Shown in pieces: positions 6,987 through 16,000 of a stretch of DNA of 22,354 nt; the first letter of the stretch is position 1, and every line of letters begins with the position of its first letter. Origin of the DNA: DATFMH01 sp035267045 (GTDB lineage: Bacteria > Bacteroidota > Rhodothermia > Balneolales > DATFMH01); the NCBI GenBank assembly GCA_035267045.1, contig DATFMH010000175.1, positions 1 through 22,354 of the forward strand. Reading direction: 5' to 3'. The notes below the pieces were generated by a model. It was not told where the DNA came from, ran no database searches, and worked only from the letters and a program-made list of their open reading frames with translations. A program made the position numbers and the translations under genes.

Positions 6987-7826
6987 TTATTTATCTCCTT
7001 TATACGTCAATACACGTCCCCACAAACTCTTGGTTCCCCAGATGCCTTCGCGCAGGCATTCGAGCTGAACAATTTGGCTGTGATCTACAAATACGTTTAC
7101 CTCCGCACCATAATTCTTTATATACCAGGCAAATACATCAGGATCAGCCGCTTCGAACATCAATTTTTCCAGGCCGAGCTCATTGATGAAACGGGCCGGA
7201 ACATCGGTGCGCCATGGTTCGATATTTTCCGTGATACCTTCCGATTCGATCATGATCATGTAGGCTCCGGCATCAATGAATTCTTTTGCCTGTTTTACAG
7301 CCCATTCGGGATCCATTTCTCCTTCTGCCCGCAAGGCGGCCTCCGGTGTGTCCCCTCCGGCACCAAACTGTATCCCAATCTCCGGCTTGGCTTTCAGTCC
7401 TGTTTTTTGAACCTTCTCGATCAATCTAAGCCAGTCGTCTGTCGGGATTGTAATGAAACCGGCAGAAAGTTCGATAATATCAAAACCAAGTGATTTGCAG
7501 GCCTCGATATATTTATTTACCGCTTCCTTGCCCTGTGTCAATACATATTCCATGAAGCCCCCGGTTGAAACCAACACATTATAGTCGTGAGCCAGATCCG
7601 TAATCTCTTTCACCCTGGCCGGCGGCATCAACGAAAAAGAACCACCTGAAAATTTCAGAGAATCGACATATTCACCCATCGTTTCCAGGATATCCTGCAG
7701 ATATCGTTTACCCATTACACTATAATAGGGACCACGTATTTCAGTAATCCCATGCTTCCGCGGTTTTTCTTCTCTTTCATTTTTATTCAAAAAATCGAAT
7801 AATCCCTCTTCTCTCTTCTTAGCCAT
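6987..7826 (-). CDS. Phosphosulfolactate synthase family protein (ComA/HSA32)
   Basis: This 279-residue cytoplasmic TIM-barrel protein belongs to the ComA family. Characteristic segments are YVDSLKFSGGSF (54-65), VLVSTGGFMEYVL, GFDIIELSAGFITIP, KPEIGIQFGAGGD, AYMIMIESEGI and a C-terminal VFVDHSQIVQLECLR then GIWG. In methanogens ComA joins sulfite to phosphoenolpyruvate to give phosphosulfolactate for coenzyme M. The plant homologue HSA32 is a heat-acclimation protein of unclear chemistry. No comB, comC or other coenzyme M or sulfolactate gene is in the window, so the bacterial role stays open. An N-terminal basic extension of about 30 residues precedes the barrel. A clear ribosome-binding site, AGGAGA, lies 6 bases before the ATG. 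The upstream neighbour on the same strand is the MmgE/PrpD gene, 204 bases away. Confidence 0.85.
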   Translation of the reverse strand: MAKKREEGLFDFLNKNEREEKPRKHGITEIRGPYYSVMGKRYLQDILETMGEYVDSLKFSGGSFSLMPPARVKEITDLAHDYNVLVSTGGFMEYVLTQGKEAVNKYIEACKSLGFDIIELSAGFITIPTDDWLRLIEKVQKTGLKAKPEIGIQFGAGGDTPEAALRAEGEMDPEWAVKQAKEFIDAGAYMIMIESEGITENIEPWRTDVPARFINELGLEKLMFEAADPDVFAWYIKNYGAEVNVFVDHSQIVQLECLREGIWGTKSLWGRVLTYKGDK

Positions 7827-8030
7827 AAATGTCTCCTTTTTTCTAAAATTCGAATGAATAGATTTTTAAAAATATCACTGACAACGGACGATAGACGACA
7901 GAGGAATGTTGAATGATGAATTTTGAATTAAATTTTTATTCCCTCAATATCCCTTTGTGCCTTTGTGCCTTTGTGCATTTGTGCCTTTAAAATTAATATA
8001 TGCTGATATTTATCAACAATCTGTATACTG
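7827..8030. other. Gap between MmgE/PrpD and comA-like genes
   Basis: These 204 bases carry no gene. They hold a 17-base word AATGATGAATTTTGAAT at 7912-7928, which recurs exactly at 12662-12678, and an octamer tandem repeat at 7954-7985. The gap is long enough for a separate comA promoter, so co-transcription of the two genes is possible but not shown. Confidence 0.6.
7954..7985. repeat. Tandem octamer repeat, four copies
   Basis: The unit TTTGTGCC is repeated four times without interruption, with one C-to-A change in the third copy. It is too short and lacks the spacers needed for a CRISPR array. Such short tandem arrays can slip and vary in number between strains. Confidence 0.9.
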
Positions 8031-9440
8031 CTACCTGTTCACCGTTCCCTGATTTGCCACCCTGTATTCCGGAATCTTCACTTGTGCCAGCAGATGTGTC
8101 AGATCCTTGACCTTATGATCTTCCAGATTATGAATCAAATCGATGATATGATTTCTAAGACGTTCGGTTGTATATGGTCTTGCCAGCTGTTTAAATTTTT
8201 CCGTGATCGTATCCCAGCTCATCGGACGCGTATGAAATCCTTCGTAATCGGACTTATCGATCTCATATTTATCACCATTTTCCATATGAATCGTAATATG
8301 ACAAGGCATTTCATCCGGAAACCGGGCACTATATTCATCCGCAGCAGTTACTTTTATTTTTTTAAGGAGTGTCTGAACATCCTCCCTGGTTATCCGGTCC
8401 GGTTTATACTGATCCGGTAATACCTGTCCATCGATCAATGCTACCGCGGTCATATACTGCAGGCTGTGATCTGCTTCTTCTTTAATTCGAACGATTGTTT
8501 TATCGCCTTCTTCTCCACCTCCAATAATGTTATAAGCTACACTGAAGGTCACGATTTCAATATGATTTATATCTTCGGGATCAATACTGTACTTATTCTT
8601 TAATTCAAGAGCTCCTTCAAGTGTGGCCTGCGAGTGAATCTCGGCATTAAATTGCTTGATAATCGTTTGGGTTACTTTTTCAAGATTTTCCTTACTCCAG
8701 TTAATCTGGAAATTACCGGCTATGGATTCCTGGAATCCCTTATTCCCTTCAAAAACCTCCATAGGTCCGGTGATACCACGCATCGCCAGAAAAGTAGAAG
8801 TTGTTGCACCAAAAGCGGTATAAGGATAGGCCAGGCCCTTCCAATGAGATAATGCTCCTGTTCGTGTTACCCGAAGGGCATTAAGAGGTGTTCCACTGAT
8901 AGCCAATGCATTAGCAGTTCTCTCATCATCCAGATTCAAAGCAGATGATACACCGGCTGCAACAGCATAGGCGCCTTGCGTCGTATGATCAAACCCTTTA
9001 TCCCGAACCGGTGCCTCATCGCTCAGGCGGCATTGAACCTGGTAAGCGATGGCAAATGCCAGCATCAGTTCCTTGCCGGTAATCTTATTATACTCGCCGG
9101 CTGCCAGAACCGACCCGAAGTTATCGCTGGGGTGACAAGTCTCTCCTTTAGCCAAATAACTGTCGTTAAAATCGAGATACCTGACCAGGGCACTGTTATA
9201 TAAAGCGGCATAATCCGGTGAAGTGGAACCCCCGCCAATAAGGGTACATTTACCATTATGATTATGTGAGAATTCTTCGATTTGTTCCCTGATTAAACGC
9301 ACCGGTTCTCCTTCCACAGCCCCTATAGCTGTACCCAGAGAATCAAGGATCCTGATTTTTATTTGCTCTTTTGCTGCCTCGGATAGGTTATCAAATGTCT
9401 GGTTAGTTATGAACGATGCCATTCGTTGAACAACAGTCAT
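8031..9440 (-). CDS. MmgE/PrpD family protein
   Basis: This 469-residue cytoplasmic protein has the family's two-part build: a mainly helical domain at about 1-265 and an alpha/beta domain at about 266-415. Typical family segments are present: ILDSLGTAIGA (31-41), RYLDFNDSY (88-95), a HPSDN loop (H103-N107), GALSHWKG with S198, H199 and K201, and the late GFHTRPMSW. The HPSDN form resembles 2-methylcitrate dehydratase (PrpD). However, the family also holds cis-aconitate decarboxylase and other lyases or epimerases, and prpB, prpC and acnD are not in the window, so methylcitrate dehydration is only one option. The start is supported by AGAGAGG eight bases before the ATG. The comA-like gene follows on the same strand. 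Confidence 0.85.
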   Translation of the reverse strand: MTVVQRMASFITNQTFDNLSEAAKEQIKIRILDSLGTAIGAVEGEPVRLIREQIEEFSHNHNGKCTLIGGGSTSPDYAALYNSALVRYLDFNDSYLAKGETCHPSDNFGSVLAAGEYNKITGKELMLAFAIAYQVQCRLSDEAPVRDKGFDHTTQGAYAVAAGVSSALNLDDERTANALAISGTPLNALRVTRTGALSHWKGLAYPYTAFGATTSTFLAMRGITGPMEVFEGNKGFQESIAGNFQINWSKENLEKVTQTIIKQFNAEIHSQATLEGALELKNKYSIDPEDINHIEIVTFSVAYNIIGGGEEGDKTIVRIKEEADHSLQYMTAVALIDGQVLPDQYKPDRITREDVQTLLKKIKVTAADEYSARFPDEMPCHITIHMENGDKYEIDKSDYEGFHTRPMSWDTITEKFKQLARPYTTERLRNHIIDLIHNLEDHKVKDLTHLLAQVKIPEYRVANQGTVNR

Positions 9441-10180
9441 ACTAATACCTCTCTTATATTTAATAATGAATGATCAACTTTCTTTAAATACTTTCAATTA
9501 ATGATTTCTTACCGATTTAAGGTTTAAAAAATCGTCTTGATAAAACACCTTCTGTGTACTATTAAAACTTATTATTAATCATTGAATTAAATGTCACTTC
9601 GTGATTATTCTAATCTCTGTCTTATGAACAAATCATTTAAATGAAACATTCTATGAATCACACAATTGGAATATTATTTCTAATGAACCATGAGGCTTTA
9701 TTAAATTGGTTAATTCGTCAATTCCCTACTTACATCATATTTAGAGAATGTTACTTTTCAACGATGAAAAGTAACCAAAAATCGCCGGCTTATGTAAAAT
9801 GGGCTAAATCTGTCTCCATTTCGCTAAAAAAATCCAATGCTCCACTACCGGGCTTGCCTGTTTTAAGGAATCATGCGGTATGGATTTTTTTTAACGCTGC
9901 ATTCTACTGGATTTTTAACGCCCATTTTACTGAGGCCGGAATCCCCTAAAAGATTATTGATAATTTTCAGTGAAAATATAAATGCACTCGAATATTTTTT
10001 AATGTTGAATACTTTTTATCAAACCACACATTAAAATCCCGGTTCAAAATTCTGTGAGGACCAGATTTATTCCGGAGATTTTGTAAAAAGAAGTCACATC
10101 CCAAGCTTACCGCTTTATTAACTCAAATTCACAACTATATTAGGGGTTATAAATTTATCCAATACTTAAATGGGATTATT
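9441..10180. other. 740-base AT-rich gap between divergent genes
   Basis: This region separates the MmgE/PrpD gene (-) and the metalloprotease gene (+) and should hold both promoters. Visible structures are a perfect hairpin at 9750-9775 and a perfect 15-base palindrome, ATTTTCAGTGAAAAT, at 9963-9977. A 102-codon open frame (9641-9949) has no ribosome-binding site, no recognisable domain and a hairpin inside it; it is probably not a gene. No RNA gene or known riboswitch was recognised. Confidence 0.5.
9750..9775. repeat. Perfect 10-base-pair hairpin
   Basis: GTTACTTTTC and GAAAAGTAAC are exact inverse arms around the 6-base loop AACGAT. There is no adjoining T-run and no nearby gene end, so it is not an obvious terminator. 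It may be a dispersed palindromic repeat. Confidence 0.7.
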
Positions 10181-12631
10181 ATGAAACGTTTATCGGTACT
10201 TAGCTTATTCGTATGTCTATTATTCGCGACAATTGCCGGAACCGTTCCGGCAAAAGCACAAAACCTCCCTTCCATTGCTGAAAAAACAAAGGGAATGAAA
10301 AAATATCCCGGCTATTTTGATTTTTATTGGGATAGTACACATGGAAAGATCTGGATGGTCGTTGATAAATGGAATAAGGAATTCCTGTATATGGACGCCC
10401 TCGCAGCGGGTGTCGGGTCGAATGATATTGGCCTGGACCGTAGTCAATTGGGACCCGAACACGTGGTTATCTTCAAGCGCATCGGACCAAAGGTATTACT
10501 CGTACAAAAAAATCTTGGATACCGGGCAGCCAATACCAACAATGAGGAAGAGATACTCTCTGTAAATGAGGCTTTCGCTAAATCGGTCCTTTATGGATTC
10601 AAAGTAGCCGCCGAAAGCGGGGATAAAGTATTGATCGATATCACCGATTTCATGATGCAGGATCCGCATCATCTTGTCGAACGCTTAAAAAAAACCAGGC
10701 AAGGTAATTATCATGTGGATAAATCCCGTTCTGCCGTTTATTTACCTGACACAAAGAATTTCCCAAAAAATTCGGAACTGGAAGTAACTCTTACTCTCAC
10801 CGGTTCAGGTGCAGGCCACTTTCTTCGATCTGTGACGCCTGATCCCGATTATGTCACAGTTCGTGTCCACCATTCCTTTGTTGAACTGCCAAACGACGGA
10901 TATAAACCCAGAGTATTCGATCCCCGGGCCGGCTATTTCGAAATCAATTACAAAGATTACAGTTCTCCTATTTCCCAGTCGCTGGTTAAGCGATATATCA
11001 TCCGTCATAACCTGGTGAAAAAATATCCCGGTAAAAAGCTCAGTGTTCCGGTTAAACCGATCATTTATTACGTTGACAGCGGCGTTCCTCAGCCTATTCG
11101 TTCAGCGTTGATGGAAGGCGCTTCCTGGTGGAACAAGGCATTCGAAGCAGCAGGTTTTAAAAATGCATTCCAGGTTAAAGTACTGCCCAAAGGTGTGGAT
11201 CCTCTCGATATACGTTATAATGTCATAAATTGGGTACACCGTTCTACACGAGGTTGGTCGTATGGATCCAGCGTGGTCGATCCGCGTACAGGTGAAATCA
11301 TCAAAGCAAATGTACTGCTTGGTTCGCTACGTGTGCGCCAGGACTACCTGATAGCCCAGGGGCTGATGGCCCCTTTTAAAAATGGAGTGCCTTCCGATAA
11401 GGATAACCCCATGTTGAAGATGGCGCTGGCCCGTATACGTCAATTGGCCGCACATGAAACAGGACATACGCTTGGTCTGGCCCATAATTTTGCCTCGAGC
11501 TACAACGACCGTGCATCCGTGATGGATTATCCGCAGCCCTACATCAAAATTGGCAAAAATGGCAAGCTTGATTTCAGTGATGCCTATGCAGTTGGCGTAG
11601 GAAAATGGGATATCCAGGCTATTAAATACGGGTATACGAAATTCCCGAAGGGAACGGATGTTCACAAAGCGCTTAATAACATTATCGAAAGCGGCATCCA
11701 TAACGGACTAAAATATATATCGGATGCCGATGCACGGCCGGCCGGAAGTGCAAACCCCTATGCACATCTTTGGGATAATGGCAAGCTTCCATATAAGGAA
11801 TTAAATCGCATGCTTAAAGTGCGTCAGATCGCATTGGCTCAATTCGGCGAAAATAACATCAAGCCGGGTGAACCGATGGCTACTTTGCAAGATGTGCTTG
11901 TACCTATTTATCTCTATCACCGCTACCAGGTCATCGCTACCTCGAAGATGCTCGGTGGAATGGATTACACCTATGCCGAACGTGGAGACGGTCAAATGGT
12001 TACAAAAATCGTGTCGCCTGATAATCAGGAAGCCGCCCTGGCCGCTCTCCTGAAAACGATCACGCCCAATGTGCTCGCCCTGCCGGAATCATTGATCGAG
12101 AAAATAGCACCGAGGCCTCCGGGTTACTATGACCACAGGGAATTATTCAAAGGACACACCGGCGTCGTCTTCGACCCACTGGGAGCTGCACAAACCGCCG
12201 CAAAAATGACGGTTGATTTAATTCTGAATCCTGAGCGTGATACCCGATTGGTCGAATTCCATGCCAGGGACAGTAAATATCCGGGATTGAGTGATGTCAT
12301 CGATAAACTCATCGACTCCAGCTGGAAGACTTCCCGTAAAACAGATTATGACGGTGCCATTTACCGTGTTGTGGATAATGTGGTTTTATCTGATCTGATC
12401 AACCTGGCAGAGAATGAGAACACTTCCACAGAAGTACGCGCCATAGCCGATTATAAGATCAAAGAATTGGCCGGCTGGCTGAAAGACCATGAAAACAGCT
12501 TTACGGATACTCCTCAAAAAGCCCATGTGGAATTTGCACTCTCACAGATTCAACAATACGAACAACACCCGGCAGAGCTCAAAACCAGCAAACCGCTCAA
12601 TCCACCACCGGGCTCCCCGATCGGAAATTAA
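10181..12631 (+). CDS. Secreted zinc-dependent metalloprotease (DUF5117/DUF4953-like)
   Basis: This 816-residue protein starts with a clear Sec signal peptide (MKRLSVLSLFVCLLFATIAG, probable cleavage after AKA at 24-26), so it acts in the periplasm or outside. The zinc-binding motif is HETGHTLGLAH at 425-435, the extended HExxHxxGxxH pattern with E426 as catalytic base. A SVMDYP segment at 447-451 fits the methionine turn of metzincins, with M448. The long N-terminal part (about 30-200) and the C-terminal part match the layout of the Bacteroidota-type DUF5117/DUF4953 metalloproteases of about 800 residues. The substrate is unknown. The gene is monocistronic: long gaps lie on both sides and the next gene is convergent. 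The start has only a weak ribosome-binding site (GGGATTATT before the ATG), but the signal peptide confirms it. Confidence 0.9.
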   Translation: MKRLSVLSLFVCLLFATIAGTVPAKAQNLPSIAEKTKGMKKYPGYFDFYWDSTHGKIWMVVDKWNKEFLYMDALAAGVGSNDIGLDRSQLGPEHVVIFKRIGPKVLLVQKNLGYRAANTNNEEEILSVNEAFAKSVLYGFKVAAESGDKVLIDITDFMMQDPHHLVERLKKTRQGNYHVDKSRSAVYLPDTKNFPKNSELEVTLTLTGSGAGHFLRSVTPDPDYVTVRVHHSFVELPNDGYKPRVFDPRAGYFEINYKDYSSPISQSLVKRYIIRHNLVKKYPGKKLSVPVKPIIYYVDSGVPQPIRSALMEGASWWNKAFEAAGFKNAFQVKVLPKGVDPLDIRYNVINWVHRSTRGWSYGSSVVDPRTGEIIKANVLLGSLRVRQDYLIAQGLMAPFKNGVPSDKDNPMLKMALARIRQLAAHETGHTLGLAHNFASSYNDRASVMDYPQPYIKIGKNGKLDFSDAYAVGVGKWDIQAIKYGYTKFPKGTDVHKALNNIIESGIHNGLKYISDADARPAGSANPYAHLWDNGKLPYKELNRMLKVRQIALAQFGENNIKPGEPMATLQDVLVPIYLYHRYQVIATSKMLGGMDYTYAERGDGQMVTKIVSPDNQEAALAALLKTITPNVLALPESLIEKIAPRPPGYYDHRELFKGHTGVVFDPLGAAQTAAKMTVDLILNPERDTRLVEFHARDSKYPGLSDVIDKLIDSSWKTSRKTDYDGAIYRVVDNVVLSDLINLAENENTSTEVRAIADYKIKELAGWLKDHENSFTDTPQKAHVEFALSQIQQYEQHPAELKTSKPLNPPPGSPIGN

Positions 12632-12698
12632 CATATAAGGAAACCGGAATACGGAAAAAGAAATGATGAATTTTGAATGTTAAATGTTGAATTTAATC

Positions 12699-12890
12699 AG
12701 CTCCTGAGGAGCTCTCTGTCTGTAGAAACATTATGCATGTTTTATTAGGTCACAGGCTCCGGAGGAGCCACCTGTATGGAATGCCTTGAGGCTTGTGATA
12801 TAGTTAGTCAATCTCATAATAATATTTATGTCATTTCAAAGGCTTAAAAAGCAATAATTATATTTATTTTACAGGAGGCTCCGCCGGAGC
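12699..12890. repeat. Cluster of three GCTCC-type palindromes (REP-like)
   Basis: Three related GC-rich palindromes stand in AT-rich DNA: AGCTCCTGAGGAGCT (12699-12713), GGCTCCGGAGGAGCC (12755-12769) and GCTCCGCCGGAGC (12878-12890). All arms are exact. The segment CTGTCTGTAGAAACATTATG follows the first one and CACCTGTATGG follows the second, suggesting diverged copies of one longer unit. They look like REP-type elements; no transposase is present here to mobilise them. Confidence 0.75.
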
Positions 12891-12950
12891 TAAAACAATG
12901 TGGAATCACTGAATGAATATGTAATTTTGAGCAATTTTATAGAATGTAAA

Positions 12951-12964
12951 AGGGCTAAAGCCCT
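12951..12964. repeat. 14-base palindrome
   Basis: AGGGCTAAAGCCCT is self-complementary in the arms around a central AA. Its loop word CTAAAG is shared with the hairpin at 12987-13006, suggesting that the two are related. Confidence 0.6.
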
Positions 12965-12986
12965 CACTAAAATCCAACAAATTGAC

Positions 12987-13019
12987 CCCCGGCCTAAAGA
13001 CCGGGGCAATTTAATTTTT
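12987..13019 (+). terminator. Candidate rho-independent terminator
   Basis: CCCCGG at 12987-12992 pairs with CCGGGG at 13001-13006. On the plus strand it is followed by CAATTTAATTTTTTT, a T-rich tail. This orientation would end transcripts arriving from the metalloprotease gene, about 355 bases upstream, before they enter the convergent RND gene. It could also be just another palindromic repeat. Confidence 0.4.
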
Positions 13020-16000
13020 TTAATTTGTTCCGAATCTTGCTTTGAGCAGTTGAATGGGTGAGAAATTAATGCCTTTGGCCTTCTCACGAAGCTTGGCGAC
13101 ATTGATATAAATTACAGGAATAAGAATCAGCGTAATCAGCGTTGAGGCGATCAAACCACCAATAACGACACGTGCCAGCGAAGCCTGAATAGCACCGCCG
13201 GCTCCCCACCCGAAGGACATCGGCAGCAGTCCAAGTACGGTAGTCAACATGGTCATGAGTATGGGACGAAGACGTAATCTTCCGGCTTCAATAACAGCCT
13301 GGTAAACCGGTAATCCCTCTTCCCGTATCATCAGGTTAATATAATCGACCAACACAATGGCATTATTCACCACGATACCGGCAAGCATTACGATACCCAT
13401 CAGGCTTTGCATATTCAATGTTGTTCCGGTTAACATCATAACAGGAACCACACCGACAATGGCAAGAGGGACCGAAAACATCACGATCAACGGATCTATA
13501 AACCGTTCGAACTGACCGGCCATCACCATATAAACAAGGATAATCGCTATTATGATTGACATTCGGAAGTCTGCTGCTGCTTTTTGTTGTTCTTCATATT
13601 CACCTCCGAAGACAATGGAAAATCCTTTTGGAAGGTTTATCCCGGAAATGGAGCTGCGTATTCTATTGACCCCATCACCTAATGCCACACCACCTTTTAA
13701 ACCGGCTGTAATGTAAGTTACACGCAGGCCGTCGATATGATTGATACTGGTCGGACCCCGGGTGTCTACTTTATTAACCACGGCAGATATCGGCAGAATA
13801 CGTCCATCGGAGGCCTTTATTGAAATGTTATCCAGATCCTGACTCGTCAATCGGTCATCGGGAGCCAGGCGGACCATGATCGGATACTGATCTCCCCCTT
13901 CTCGATATTGTCCGGCTTGCGTTCCGCCAACATTGGTTTCCAATATCCGGGAAACATCCTGAACCGAAAGTCCAAGTTGTGCTATTTTTTCCCGGTTAAA
14001 AATAATATCCTGTTGTGGCCGTCCTTCCCTGTCACCAACCTGAACATCCGTGACGCCCGGCACCGCCTCAATCTTTTGTTTTAATGCAAGGGATAATTCC
14101 TGAGCTTTTTTCAGATCATTGCCCCGTAATTCAATTTCGATAGCCGAATTGCTATCACCCGAACTAAAAATACGCCGTAATATCCAAAGTCCCGGCTGTG
14201 CCTGTACCCGGATGGTAGCTCCAGGTATAAGCCCTTCGACTTTCGAGCGTATTTCATCGGCAAGTTTTGTTGGTGAAATGGTCCGTTTTTTGGCGTCAAC
14301 CAACGTTAGCGTAATATCGGTGTTTCCGTTACGAACATCCCGGGAAATATGCTCCACCTGATCCTTAGGAATGATAGACTTGACATAACCGTCCAATTCT
14401 TTTGTAAACTGATTCACAACGGCGATATTCGTACCTTGCGCCATTTCCAGCTGGACTTCTATTTCATCCGCATCCGTTTTCGGCGCCAGTTCAACCGGGA
14501 TGTCACGGAACAACAAGGCCGTGGCGATTACCGCTACTGCGCAAATACCAAAGACGAGCCCTCTTTTGCTTATGGCTTTGCCAAGAACATCGGCATATTT
14601 ATCTTCCATCTTATTCAAAAAACGGGCGATCTTCGATTTGGCGGCTATCTGATGTTTATGTCCTTCCTGTACATCCATGAAACGACTGCTGAGCATCGGT
14701 ACCAATGTCAACGCAACCAAGAGTGAACAGAGTAGTGAGAAAACGATCACTAAAGCCAGCTCCTGGAATAACATCCCTGAAACACTTTGCATGAAAACCA
14801 CCGGCAGGAAAATCACAATGGTTGTCAAAGTTGAGGATATGATAGCCCCTGCAACCTGCTTTGTCCCTATATCGGCGCTCTCCTTCAGATCTTTCCCGGT
14901 ATGCCGGATATGCACAATATTCTCAATCACCACAATCGAGTTATCCACCATCATCCCGACCCCAAGTGCCAGACCACCAAGACTCATTAAATTCAAGGTC
15001 ATTCCATTCAGATAGAGCAATGCAAAAGTTGCAATTATTGAAATCGGAATTGAGAGGGCGATGATAAAAGTAGAAGAACCGTTTCTCAAGAATAAATAGA
15101 GGATAAAAATCGCCAGGAGTCCGCCCCACATGGCCGAACTAAGTACATTACTTATCGAATTTTTAATAAACGTGCTCTGATCGCTTACCGCTAATATGGA
15201 AAGGTCGTTACGATCCTGATTGATACGTTTCACCTCATTTTTGACTTGCCTGGCAACGTCAACCGTATTAGCTCCCGATTGTTTTCTAATAGCGACCCGA
15301 ATCATAGGCTGACCGTCAACCTGAACATAGCGTCCCAGATCAGCATAACCGTCCACGACATTGGCAACATCCCCAATTCGTATTGGATCTCCATTAACAT
15401 TCGTGATAACAGTATTTCGTATCTGGTCGAGTGATTTATATTCGCCCAGACTACGCATATAGAGATCAGAAATGCCACTTTTTACATTACCAGCCGGTAG
15501 AGTACTGTTTTCCCGGGCGATGGCCTGGGTCACATCCCGCGAAGTAAGGTCACCGGCCATCAACCGGTCTCGTTTGAGAAAAACATTTATCTGCCGGTTC
15601 ACACCTCCCCAAATATCAATGGTTCCCACGCCGGGTATCTGTTCAAACCGGTTCCGCAAATCACGATCTATGATTTGGGTCAACTGCTCCAGGTTTTTTG
15701 TTTTTGAGGATACTCCCAGAATAACAATCGGACTATTATTCGGATCGAACTTCCAGATCCCCGGTGCTTCTGCTTCGAGTGGTAGGTCATCCCGTACCCG
15801 GTCGAGTGCGGCGCGAACATCATTGGCTGCTTCATCCAGATTGGTACCCTGTGCAAAACTCAGCGATACATAACTGCGCCCTTCATCGGAACGCGAAGTC
15901 ATTTTCTCCACATTTGGAACACCGGCCACAGCATTCTCTATCGGTTCGGTAATAATCTTCTCCATTTCTTCCGGACCGACATTCGGATAACTCACATGTA

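Larger units (their letters stand above)
12632..13019. other. 388-base convergent gap with palindromic repeats
   Basis: This gap separates the metalloprotease (+) from the RND gene (-). It starts with the word at 12662-12678 shared with 7912-7928, then holds the GCTCC-type palindromes (12699-12890), the short palindrome 12951-12964 and a terminator-like hairpin at 12987-13006. No gene was seen. Confidence 0.7.

Noticed and set aside
7074..7493. Plus-strand open frame of 139 codons inside the comA-like gene
   Set aside because: The minus-strand frame has clear family motifs and a good ribosome-binding site. The plus-strand frame shows no coding character.
7954..7985. Possible CRISPR array
   Set aside because: The repeat unit is only eight bases and there are no spacers between units; no cas gene is present.
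8031..9440. Naming the MmgE/PrpD protein as prpD with a methylcitrate cycle
   Set aside because: The HPSDN motif is suggestive, but prpB, prpC and acnD are absent from the window and the family covers several activities, so only the family name is used.
9641..9949. Possible 102-residue protein in the 740-base gap
   Set aside because: There is no Shine-Dalgarno, no signal peptide or domain, and a perfect hairpin lies inside the frame. The composition looks like translated intergenic DNA. It was kept only as a point to check.
14349..15015. Overlapping plus-strand frames of 112-125 codons inside the RND gene
   Set aside because: They are antisense to conserved RND transmembrane and periplasmic segments and have no motif or ribosome-binding site.
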